A stretch of DNA of 6,026 nt from UBA5272 sp964577625 (GCA_964577625.1 CAZNZP010000034.1:1-6026), one strand, 5' to 3'; shown: positions 1-5,559, numbered from the stretch's first letter. A program made the numbers and translations. The notes: generated by a model from the sequence alone, not told the origin.

Positions 1-10
1 ACAAAGACTT

Positions 11-39
11 ATTAATTAATTAATTAAAATAAAATTATT
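11..39 (+). promoter_or_regulatory. AT-only leader of tuf with (TTAA)4 tract
   Basis: The bases before the tuf start are almost all A and T and include four tandem TTAA units at 12-27. A TAAAAT at 25-30 resembles a -10 box (5 of 6), but no -35 box is visible at a suitable distance and the window begins too close to judge. There is no Shine-Dalgarno motif. This may be only an AT-rich intergenic tail from an upstream gene, as tuf normally follows fusA. Confidence 0.25.
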
Positions 40-1233
40 ATGTCAGATTTTAACAGAACAAAACCCCATGTAAATGTGGGTACAATTGGTCACGTAGACC
101 ATGGAAAAACAACTTTAACAGCAGGTATTCTTAATGTTCTTCATCTTCAAAATCCAAATGTGAAGGTCAAAGATGTTAATGAAATTGACAAAGCTCCTGA
201 GGAAAAAGCTCGTGGAATCACAATTTCTCTTTCACACTCAGAATATGAGACCGAAAAGAGACACTATGCTCACATTGATGCTCCAGGACACGCGGACTAT
301 ATTAAGAATATGATCACAGGTGCGGCTCAAATGGACGGTGCTATTCTCGTAGTAGCAGCTACAGATGGACCTATGCCACAAACTAGAGAGCATGTGCTCC
401 TTGCAAAGCAAGTAGGTGTACCTCAATTCGTAGTTTTCTTAAACAAGTGTGACATGGTTTCAGATAATGACATGCTTGATTTGGTAGAAGAAGAAGTGAG
501 AGAGCTTTTGACTAAGAACGGATATGATGGAGCAAACACTCCAGTTATCAGAGGTTCAGGTCTTAAAGCTTCTGAAGCTAAAGATCTTAATGATCCTTGG
601 GCACAAAAGATTGTAGAACTCATGAACGCTCTTGACTCATGGATTCCAGAGCCAGTTCGTGAATTAGACAAACCTTTCCTAATGCCTATTGAAGACATCT
701 TTACCATTGAAGGACGTGGAACTGTGGTTACAGGTAGAATTGAAAGAGGAATGATTAAGTTAAACGAAGAAATTGAAATCGTTGGACTCACTCCTACTCA
801 AAAAACTACAGTTACTGGTATTGAAATGTTCAACAAATCTCTCGGAGAAGGACAAGCTGGAGACAATGCAGGACTTCTTTTAAGAGGTGTAAAGAAAGAA
901 GATTTACAAAGAGGACAAGTCCTTGCAAAACCAGGATCAATTACTCCTCATACAGAATTTGAGTGTGAAGTTTATGTTCTTAAAAAAGAAGAAGGAGGAA
1001 GACATACTCCATTCTTGAATGGATATAAACCTCAATTCTATATTCGTACAACAGACGTAACTGGAGAATGTACTTTACCGGCAGGATCAGAAATGGTTAT
1101 GCCTGGAGATACAATCAAAGGTATGCATGTTAAACTCATTGCGCCTGTAGCTCTTGAAGAGCAAGGAAGATTTGCTATCCGTGAAGGAGGTAAAACTGTA
1201 GGTGCTGGAGTTGTGACAAAAATTATTGCTTAA
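40..1233 (+). CDS. tuf: Elongation factor Tu
   Basis: GTPase that carries aminoacyl-tRNA to the ribosomal A site in the cytoplasm. At 397 residues it has the usual full length. Domain 1 (about 1-200) holds every GTP-binding motif: GHVDHGKT at 17-24, RGITI at 58-62, DAPGH at 80-84 with the catalytic His84, NKCD at 135-138, and SGLK at 173-176. Domains 2 (about 210-300) and 3 (about 301-397) follow, ending in the typical REGGKTVGAGVV. Two positions differ from E. coli: Ala81 replaces the reactive Cys81, and Gly174 replaces Ala in the SAL motif. Both look conservative, since eEF1A uses SGW at the second site. The ATG start fits the family N-terminus but has no Shine-Dalgarno motif. rpsJ follows after 49 bp in the classical str-S10 order, so co-transcription is likely. 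Confidence 0.98.
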   Translation: MSDFNRTKPHVNVGTIGHVDHGKTTLTAGILNVLHLQNPNVKVKDVNEIDKAPEEKARGITISLSHSEYETEKRHYAHIDAPGHADYIKNMITGAAQMDGAILVVAATDGPMPQTREHVLLAKQVGVPQFVVFLNKCDMVSDNDMLDLVEEEVRELLTKNGYDGANTPVIRGSGLKASEAKDLNDPWAQKIVELMNALDSWIPEPVRELDKPFLMPIEDIFTIEGRGTVVTGRIERGMIKLNEEIEIVGLTPTQKTTVTGIEMFNKSLGEGQAGDNAGLLLRGVKKEDLQRGQVLAKPGSITPHTEFECEVYVLKKEEGGRHTPFLNGYKPQFYIRTTDVTGECTLPAGSEMVMPGDTIKGMHVKLIAPVALEEQGRFAIREGGKTVGAGVVTKIIA

Positions 1234-1255
1234 GAATTAAAAACCAATCGCTCTT

Positions 1256-1261
1256 TATAAT
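1256..1261 (+). promoter_or_regulatory. Perfect TATAAT box in the tuf-rpsJ gap
   Basis: A consensus -10 hexamer lies 21 bp before the rpsJ start codon. Transcription from it would begin near 1268 and give a leader of about 15 nt. No convincing -35 hexamer stands 16-18 bp upstream, where the sequence is the tuf stop codon and A-rich DNA. A chance TATAAT is common in DNA this AT-rich, so this is only a candidate for an internal promoter. Confidence 0.2.
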
Positions 1262-1282
1262 AAATTATTTGTAAACAAAATT

Positions 1283-1741
1283 ATGGCAGAAAATAAAAAA
1301 CCAGTAGCAAAAAAAGCACCAGCAAAAAAAGCACCAGCAAAAAAAGTGGCTGCTAAGAAAGCTGTCGCTAAAAAAACAACAGATAAAACTGTGGCTGATT
1401 TACCAAAAGTAAAATCCACAAAAAAAGGATCTGAAGAAAATAAACTTCGCATCCTTGTAAAAGCGTATGAGCCTAAGGTTTTGGATATTTCTGTCAAACA
1501 AATAATTGATACAGCGAAAAGGTTTGATGCAGAAATTAGTGGACCAATTCCATTACCAATTGAAATCTCAAAGTATACAGTAAATAGATCTACATTTATT
1601 TACAAAGATGCAAGAGAACAATTTGAAATCAGAGTTCACAAAAGATTCATCGATATTCTTAATCCAAATCCAAAACTAATTGAAGCTTTGACAAGTTTAT
1701 CTCTTCCATCCGGAGTAGATATTAATGTCAAAATGGGTTAG
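1283..1741 (+). CDS. rpsJ: Small-subunit ribosomal protein S10 with Lys/Ala-rich N-terminal extension
   Basis: S10 (uS10, NusE) sits in the head of the 30S subunit and, in model bacteria, joins NusB in transcription antitermination. The conserved core starts near Lys54 (KLRILVKAYEPK) and includes GPIPLPIE at 87-94, KDAREQFEIRVHKR at 108-121 and the GVDI tail. At 152 residues the protein is about 50 longer than typical S10. The excess is a basic N-terminal tail built on AKKAP repeats, like histone-H1 tails. No Met, Val or Leu start codon lies just before the core, so the tail is probably translated from this ATG. No Shine-Dalgarno motif precedes it. In the loop region STFIYKDAR replaces the more usual SPHVNKDAR. 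The next gene, rplC, is separated by a 161-bp gap holding a palindromic repeat. Confidence 0.96.
   Translation: MAENKKPVAKKAPAKKAPAKKVAAKKAVAKKTTDKTVADLPKVKSTKKGSEENKLRILVKAYEPKVLDISVKQIIDTAKRFDAEISGPIPLPIEISKYTVNRSTFIYKDAREQFEIRVHKRFIDILNPNPKLIEALTSLSLPSGVDINVKMG
1306..1346 (+). repeat. 15-bp tandem repeat with A7 runs inside rpsJ
   Basis: Two identical 15-bp units (AGCAAAAAAAGCACC) occupy 1306-1320 and 1321-1335, and a partial third unit runs to about 1346. They encode the AKKAP repeats of the S10 extension. Each unit holds a run of seven A bases, so the stretch is prone to replication slippage. Loss or gain of a whole unit would keep the frame. Confidence 0.85.
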
Positions 1742-1763
1742 TTAGGATAAAATTAAAAACGTA

Positions 1764-1820
1764 AAGAATTTATTTTTTCTGACTTTCGCGAAGCGGGGTT
1801 CGGAAGAAAAATAAATTCTT
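1764..1820. repeat. Palindromic intergenic element, copy 1 (inverted relative to copy 2)
   Basis: The outer arms 1764-1777 and 1807-1820 form a perfect 14-bp inverted repeat made of A/T-rich DNA. An inner stem, CTTTCG at 1783-1788 with CGGAAG at 1801-1806, has one G-U pair and closes a GC-rich loop (CGAAGCGGGGTT). Bases 1779-1819 are the exact reverse complement of 3664-3704. The element starts 23 bp after the rpsJ stop. As written, the run of T lies before the GC stem and the run of A after it, on both strands, so it is not a normal intrinsic terminator. It resembles a small dispersed palindromic repeat (REP- or MITE-like), but I do not recognise a known family. Confidence 0.9.
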
Positions 1821-1861
1821 GAAGTTTCTTGAAAATTACTAATTAAATAAATCGACCAATG

Positions 1862-1885
1862 ACCAAATCTCGTTAGAGATGTGGT
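1862..1885 (+). promoter_or_regulatory. Hairpin in the rplC leader
   Basis: Bases 1862-1871 pair with 1876-1885 in a 10-bp stem with one A-G mismatch (1866 with 1881) and a GTTA tetraloop. The hairpin ends 17 nt before the rplC ATG at 1903, a suitable place for translational control of the L3-L4-L23 block. No U-tract follows, so it is not a terminator. A regulatory role is inferred only from its position. Confidence 0.4.
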
Positions 1886-1902
1886 TATGTCGTCATAAAT
1901 AT

Positions 1903-2511
1903 ATGAAATTTACAATTGCCGTAAAACAGAATATGACTCAGTTTTTTGACGAAGAGGGTGTTGTTCATCCAGCAACTGTCTTGTCAGCGAGTCCACTTAC
2001 TGTTACTCAGGTTAAAACAAAAGAAAAAGATGGTTATGATGCGGTGCAAGTCGCTACTATTCCTCAAAAGAAAGAAAGAGTTTCCAAATCTGTCCTAGGA
2101 CATACCACCGAAGCTTTTAAAGTAGTTAAAGAGTTTAGAGGAGAAGTTGGTGATTTACAAAAAGGGGCAAACATTAATATTGATGTTTTCCAAGCAGGAG
2201 ATGTTGTGACTATTTCTGGAACTTCCAAAGGGAAAGGATTCCAAGGTGTGGTTAGAAGACATGGTTTCAAGGGAGGCTGGAATCAGCATGGACAAAAACA
2301 CTCCCTTCGTGAACCAGGATCTATCGGTGGTGGTGGTCGTGCCGGAGGTAGAGTTATTAAAGGTATGCGCATGGCAGGAAGAATGGGTTCTGATCGTATT
2401 ACACAGAAGAATGTCAAAGTTCTTGATGTGGATGTAGAAAATGGAATTATTCTTGTCAAAGGTGCAGTACCAGGAAAAAGAGGAACTGTTATTGAAATAG
2501 TCCAAAAATAA
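1903..2511 (+). CDS. rplC: Large-subunit ribosomal protein L3
   Basis: L3 (uL3) is an early assembly protein of the 50S subunit, and its long loop reaches toward the peptidyl-transferase centre. I chose the ATG at 1903, giving 202 residues starting MKFTIAVKQNMTQFF, which matches the family start (MKxxxGKKxGMTQxF). An ATG 24 bp upstream at 1879 would add an unrelated octapeptide and lies inside a hairpin. The family signature GTSKGKGFQGVVRRHGF is at 106-122 and KGAVPGKRG near 186-194. The loop at 140-150 is SIGGGGRAGGR, Gly-rich and one residue longer than the E. coli form, and it lacks the Gln that is methylated there. The usual GKKxG near the N-terminus is degenerate. There is no Shine-Dalgarno motif. 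rplD starts 18 bp downstream. Confidence 0.96.
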   Translation: MKFTIAVKQNMTQFFDEEGVVHPATVLSASPLTVTQVKTKEKDGYDAVQVATIPQKKERVSKSVLGHTTEAFKVVKEFRGEVGDLQKGANINIDVFQAGDVVTISGTSKGKGFQGVVRRHGFKGGWNQHGQKHSLREPGSIGGGGRAGGRVIKGMRMAGRMGSDRITQKNVKVLDVDVENGIILVKGAVPGKRGTVIEIVQK

Positions 2512-2529
2512 TTATCCTAAATAAAATAT

Positions 2530-3192
2530 ATGAAAACAAAAGTATATAATCAATCAGGAAAAGAAGTGAAAGAAATTGATCTTCCAGAAAACATTTTTGG
2601 ATTAGAGTTTAATAGCGACTTGGTTTCCCAAGTACTTTATATTCAAAGATCAAATAGACGTGCTGGTACAGCTCATACAAAAAGTAGAGGTGAAGTAGCA
2701 GGCGCAAATCAAAAACCATGGCAACAAAAAGGTACAGGTCGTGCTAGACATGGTTCAAAAAGATCTCCTATTTGGGTTGGTGGAGGTGTGACTCATGGCC
2801 CAAGAAAAGAGAAAAATTATAAAAAAGATCTTCCAAAAGGAATGAAGAATCAAGCTTTATTTAATATTCTTTCTGCAAAATTTAAAGATGGAAAAATCTT
2901 ATTTGTAGATGAAGTCAAATCAGCTAATGCAAAAACTAAAGATGCTGTAGAAATTATGAAAAATATTTCTACCGTTAAAGACTTTGAAAATCTTTCATTT
3001 AAGAAAAAAGGAAATGTATATATGACTTTCCCTAAATTAGAATTAAATGAAAAACAATCATTCCGCAATCTTCCTTATGTTGTTGCGCATAATATGGAAG
3101 ATTTAAATCCAGTAGATATTGCAGATGCAAGATATCTTGTTATTACTAATCCAGAAGCTACAGTCGAATATCTTCAAAGTAAATTAAAATAA
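2530..3192 (+). CDS. rplD: Large-subunit ribosomal protein L4
   Basis: L4 (uL4) binds 23S rRNA, and its extended loop lines the exit-tunnel constriction. In E. coli it also represses the S10 operon. The 220 residues are near the normal length. The loop region (about 43-95) is highly conserved: RRAGTAHTKSRGEV, KPWQQKGTGRARHGS at 62-76 and SPIWVGGGVTHGPR at 79-92. Lys67 in KGTGRAR matches E. coli Lys63, a site of macrolide-resistance mutations. The C-terminal globular part (about 100-220) is more divergent, ending in RYLVITNPEA and TVEYL. No Shine-Dalgarno motif is present; the start follows AAAATAT. The gene lies 18 bp after rplC and 5 bp before rplW, so the three are almost certainly co-transcribed. 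No L4-binding leader like that of E. coli is apparent. Confidence 0.96.
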   Translation: MKTKVYNQSGKEVKEIDLPENIFGLEFNSDLVSQVLYIQRSNRRAGTAHTKSRGEVAGANQKPWQQKGTGRARHGSKRSPIWVGGGVTHGPRKEKNYKKDLPKGMKNQALFNILSAKFKDGKILFVDEVKSANAKTKDAVEIMKNISTVKDFENLSFKKKGNVYMTFPKLELNEKQSFRNLPYVVAHNMEDLNPVDIADARYLVITNPEATVEYLQSKLK

Positions 3193-3197
3193 AAACT

Positions 3198-3590
3198 ATG
3201 GCCAAAAAAGAAACCAAAAAAACAGAAGATACTCTAGAAGAAAAAGTAGAGAAAAAAGAAGTTAAAAAAATAAAAAAGTCTGAAAAGAAAGGAGAAAAAG
3301 AGTTGGAGGTTGTAGAGACCAAACAAACCCTAATCCTCTCTCCAAGACTTACCGAAAAAGCTTCCAATCTTTCTTCAGGAAATGTTTACACATTGAATGT
3401 GAAAGATAATGCTACTAAAATCACTTTAGCAAAAGAAATTGAAAAAGTTTATAAAGTTAAACCTTTGAAAATTACGATTATTAATCATCCAAGAGAAGCA
3501 ACTTTTTCTAGAGAGAAACTTGGATATAAATCTGGATTTAAAAAAGCTTTAATCACTCTCAAAAAAGGAGACAAAATTGATTTAGCTTAA
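3198..3590 (+). CDS. rplW: Large-subunit ribosomal protein L23 with Lys/Glu-rich N-terminal extension
   Basis: L23 (uL23) sits at the tunnel exit and docks trigger factor and the signal recognition particle. The core begins near residue 46 (ILSPRLTEKAS); Glu53 corresponds to E. coli Glu18, which contacts trigger factor. The strand NATKITLAKEIEKVYKVKP and the final LKKGDKIDL complete the fold. At 130 residues it is about 30-35 longer than usual, because of a tail of alternating Lys and Glu that looks disordered or coiled. The ATG lies 5 bp after the rplD stop. An alternative is a TTG at 3303, preceded by AAAGGAG at 3288-3294, which would give a 95-residue protein of normal size. I keep the ATG because the frame is open and tightly coupled to rplD. 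Confidence 0.93.
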   Translation: MAKKETKKTEDTLEEKVEKKEVKKIKKSEKKGEKELEVVETKQTLILSPRLTEKASNLSSGNVYTLNVKDNATKITLAKEIEKVYKVKPLKITIINHPREATFSREKLGYKSGFKKALITLKKGDKIDLA

Positions 3591-3663
3591 AACTAAAAAG
3601 AGAATTATTAAATAATGGTAAATTAAGCCGAAAAATTAATTATGGATTAAAATAAAATTTTCT

Positions 3664-3718
3664 AGAATTTATTTTTCTTCCGAACCCCGCTTCGCGAAAG
3701 TCAGAAAAATAATTTCTT
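3664..3718. repeat. Palindromic intergenic element, copy 2 (inverted relative to copy 1)
   Basis: Bases 3664-3704 are the exact reverse complement of 1779-1819 (41 of 41), and similarity continues to 3718 with one substitution and one missing base in the T run. The outer arms 3663-3676 and 3705-3718 pair at 12 of 14 positions, so this copy is slightly degraded compared with the perfect copy 1. It ends 25 bp before the rplB ATG. Together the copies bracket rplC-rplD-rplW and occupy the two longest gaps in the tuf-rpsL run. No transposase or obvious target duplication is seen. Confidence 0.9.
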
Positions 3719-3743
3719 AAAAAATTTTAAAAAGACGAAAGAT

Positions 3744-4583
3744 ATGAAAAAATATAAACCAACAACTCCAGGTAGAAGAAGAATGACTGGAATTGAATAC
3801 AGAAAAATTCTGACTGAAAAAAAACCTCTTAAATCTTTGACTAAAGGTTTTAGTAGGGGGACAGGAAGAAATTCTCACGGAAGAATTACTTCACCATACA
3901 AAGGTTCAGGACACAAAAGAAGCTTTAGAGATGTAGATTTTAAATACAATAAAATTGATATCCCTGCCAAAGTTGCTTCTATTGAATATGATCCAAACAG
4001 ATCTGGCTTCATCGGTTTAGCAGTTTATGCTGACGGAGAAAAAAGATATGTCCTTCTTCCAAAAGAAGTAAAAGTCGGAGACAAATTCATGGTTTCTGAA
4101 AAAGTAGATTTAGTTCCAGGAAATAGATGTATTTTAAGAAATATTCCTGTAGGTACAAATGTCTACAATATTGAAATCAAAAAAGGTGCTGGAGCAAAAA
4201 TGGTAAGAAGTGCTGGAAGTTTTGCACAAGTTGTCGCTCATGATGGTGGATTTACTTCTATCAAACTTCCTTCTACCGAGATTCGTAAAATCCCTGATAC
4301 CTGTTTTGCTTCCATTGGATCAGTTTCTAATGACGAATGGAGACTCCGAGTAATCGGTAAAGCTGGAAGAAGTAGATGGCTTGGTGTTCGTCCAAAGACT
4401 AGAGCTAAATCCAAAAATCCAGTTGATCACCCATACGGAGGAGGTGAAGGATCACAACCAAGAGGTACCAGAAGACCAAAGACAGCAACTGGTAAAATTA
4501 CAGGAGGTCGAAAAACTAGAAGAAGTAAAAAGTATTCAAATCCTCACATTGTTTCTAGAAGGGTTAAGAATAAGAGAAAATAA
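3744..4583 (+). CDS. rplB: Large-subunit ribosomal protein L2
   Basis: L2 (uL2) is needed for subunit joining and for peptidyl-transferase activity. The 279 residues are normal in length (E. coli has 273). Family landmarks are YKPTTPGRRR at 4-13, GRNSHGRIT at 41-49, EYDPNRS at 81-87, LRNIPVGTNVYNIE at 131-144, GKAGRSRWLGVRP at 205-217 and NPVDHPYGGGEG at 225-236. His229, the functionally important His in E. coli mature numbering, is kept. The next His of HPHGGGEG is Tyr231; archaeal and eukaryotic proteins have Phe there. RAKSK replaces the common RGTAM just before it, and the usual TPWG reads TATG (247-250). The basic C-terminus is typical. The start has at most a weak GAAAG before it. A palindromic repeat lies just upstream, and rpsL rather than rpsS follows. 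Confidence 0.97.
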   Translation: MKKYKPTTPGRRRMTGIEYRKILTEKKPLKSLTKGFSRGTGRNSHGRITSPYKGSGHKRSFRDVDFKYNKIDIPAKVASIEYDPNRSGFIGLAVYADGEKRYVLLPKEVKVGDKFMVSEKVDLVPGNRCILRNIPVGTNVYNIEIKKGAGAKMVRSAGSFAQVVAHDGGFTSIKLPSTEIRKIPDTCFASIGSVSNDEWRLRVIGKAGRSRWLGVRPKTRAKSKNPVDHPYGGGEGSQPRGTRRPKTATGKITGGRKTRRSKKYSNPHIVSRRVKNKRK

Positions 4584-4585
4584 TT

Positions 4586-4614
4586 TTGCAAAATCTAGTA
4601 AAATATATTATATT
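4586..4614 (+). promoter_or_regulatory. Candidate near-leaderless promoter for rpsL
   Basis: TTGCAA at 4586-4591 (4 of 6 to the -35 consensus) and TATATT at 4609-4614 (5 of 6 to the -10) are separated by the ideal 17 bp. Transcription would start near 4621, about 5 nt before the rpsL ATG, giving an almost leaderless mRNA. This would suit a gene without a Shine-Dalgarno motif that has moved to a new place. Chance matches are frequent in AT-rich DNA. Confidence 0.4.
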
Positions 4615-4625
4615 CTTTAAGATAT

Positions 4626-5048
4626 ATGCCAACAATTAATCAATTAGTTAAAAATAAGAGAAAAAAGATAGTGAAGAAATCACGCTCTTTGACTCTCTCT
4701 CAAGGTTGGAACTCTGTACAAAATAAAGCAAATCAATATAATTCTCCTTTCAAAAGAGGTGTGTGTGTAAAAGTTACCACCACCACTCCAAAGAAGCCAA
4801 ACTCTGCTCTTCGTAAAATTGCTAGAGTGAGACTTACCAATCAACAAGAAGTGACTGCCTACATTCCAGGAATGAAGCATAAATTGCAAGAGCACTCAGT
4901 GGTGATGATTCGTGGAGGAAGAGTAAAAGACCTTGCCGGAGTAAGATATCATATTGTCCGTGGACGTCTTGATGCGACAGGTGTAGAAAATAGAAAACAA
5001 GGACGTTCTAAATACGGTGCTAAGAGACCAAAAGACGCTAAAAAATAA
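4626..5048 (+). CDS. rpsL: Small-subunit ribosomal protein S12
   Basis: S12 (uS12) lies at the decoding centre and sets accuracy; it is the classic streptomycin-resistance locus. The start MPTINQLVKNKRKK and the core TTTPKKPNSALRK (52-64), LQEHSVVMIRGGRVKDL (87-103), VRYH and KQGRSKYGAKRPK are unmistakable. Lys56 and Lys101 match E. coli Lys42 and Lys87. Asp102 matches Asp88, the methylthiolation target of RimO. Ala104 stands where E. coli has Pro90, a site of streptomycin-dependence mutations. About 13 extra residues lie between the N-terminal tail and KRGVC (roughly 22-42), giving 140 residues instead of about 124. No Shine-Dalgarno motif precedes the ATG. In most bacteria rpsL heads the str operon upstream of tuf; here it follows rplB by 42 bp and ends at a strong terminator. 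Confidence 0.97.
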   Translation: MPTINQLVKNKRKKIVKKSRSLTLSQGWNSVQNKANQYNSPFKRGVCVKVTTTTPKKPNSALRKIARVRLTNQQEVTAYIPGMKHKLQEHSVVMIRGGRVKDLAGVRYHIVRGRLDATGVENRKQGRSKYGAKRPKDAKK

Positions 5049-5058
5049 TAGTCTTTAA

Positions 5059-5099
5059 ACAAAGAAAAACACTCGTTAAAAGCGAGTGTTTTTCTTTGT
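5059..5099. terminator. Rho-independent terminator after rpsL (bidirectional form)
   Basis: Arms 5059-5075 and 5083-5099 are a perfect 17-bp inverted repeat around a 7-base loop (TTAAAAG). The GC-richer part, CACTCG with CGAGTG, is flanked by an A-rich 5' side and TTTTTCTTT on the 3' side, so it could stop transcription from either direction. It begins 10 bp after the rpsL stop codon and marks the end of the tuf-to-rpsL run. Confidence 0.93.
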
Positions 5100-5138
5100 G
5101 CTTTATCCACAACCAACTTTAAAAATAAAGCTTATTTT

Positions 5139-5534
5139 ATGTATTGTATAAGTTATAATATTAATATTGGAAATTGGTATTGTTATAAATCAGAATATGG
5201 AAATTTGGTAAAAGTCGGACTTGCTCCATGTTCAGATTATGAAAATATTTCTGAGACAAATAATAATTCTGATAGTATCATTAATGATAATATAGCTTCT
5301 ACTTCTTTAGCTACCACCTCTACTTCTACTGTAACAGAAGAAAATTCCACCACTTCAAGTATGAATATAGGAGATATTATTTCAAATATTATTAATTCTC
5401 CTGATGCATCTTCTACTTCAGAAACAACTTCAACTCCAGAGAAAGATGCTACTATAATAAATACAATTGATGATATTACTTCGTCAACTACTACATCAAA
5501 TATAGAACAAGCTCCTACTTCTCCACGAAGTTAG
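5139..5534 (+). CDS. Hypothetical Ser/Thr-rich acidic protein
   Basis: I do not recognise this 131-residue protein. Residues 1-35 are distinct, with Tyr, Trp and three Cys (3, 15, 31), as in GNWYCYKSEYGN. From about residue 38 to the end it is low-complexity, dominated by Ser, Thr, Asn, Asp and Ile, with only two basic residues (Lys102 and Arg130). That makes it acidic and the opposite of its ribosomal neighbours. There is no signal peptide or membrane segment. Such Ser/Thr tails are common in surface-protein linkers, so it may be a remnant of a secreted protein that lost its N-terminus. The frame stays open upstream to a stop at 5049, but that stretch is the terminator, so ATG 5139 is the sensible start. 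No Shine-Dalgarno motif or clear promoter is seen. It stands alone between two terminators; whether it is expressed is uncertain. Confidence 0.5.
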   Translation: MYCISYNINIGNWYCYKSEYGNLVKVGLAPCSDYENISETNNNSDSIINDNIASTSLATTSTSTVTEENSTTSSMNIGDIISNIINSPDASSTSETTSTPEKDATIINTIDDITSSTTTSNIEQAPTSPRS

Positions 5535-5559
5535 AGCGTTGTTCTTTTAGTTTTTATCT

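Noticed and set aside
1255..1497. Open frame on the - strand opposite rpsJ, rich in Ala and Phe
   Set aside because: It is the antisense shadow of the Lys/Ala repeats of S10 and has no independent features.
1764..1820. The palindromic element as an intrinsic terminator after rpsJ
   Set aside because: T-rich DNA precedes the GC stem and A-rich DNA follows it, on both strands. A terminator needs a U-run after the stem, and the downstream genes continue in the same operon order.
1879..1902. Upstream ATG extending L3 by eight residues (MWLCRHKY)
   Set aside because: L3 proteins begin MKxxxGKKxGMTQ, which matches the ATG at 1903. The extra codons have no family support and begin within a leader hairpin.
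2155..2505. Open frames on the - strand opposite L3, and the + frame at 2246-2437
   Set aside because: They overlap a clear ribosomal protein gene and their translations are low-complexity shadows.
3648..3653. TAAAAT as a -10 box for rplB
   Set aside because: No -35 hexamer stands at a proper distance, and such A/T hexamers are expected by chance here.
4381..4620. A + strand frame overlapping the end of rplB
   Set aside because: It is the +1 shadow of the Arg/Lys-rich L2 C-terminus, with no recognisable protein.
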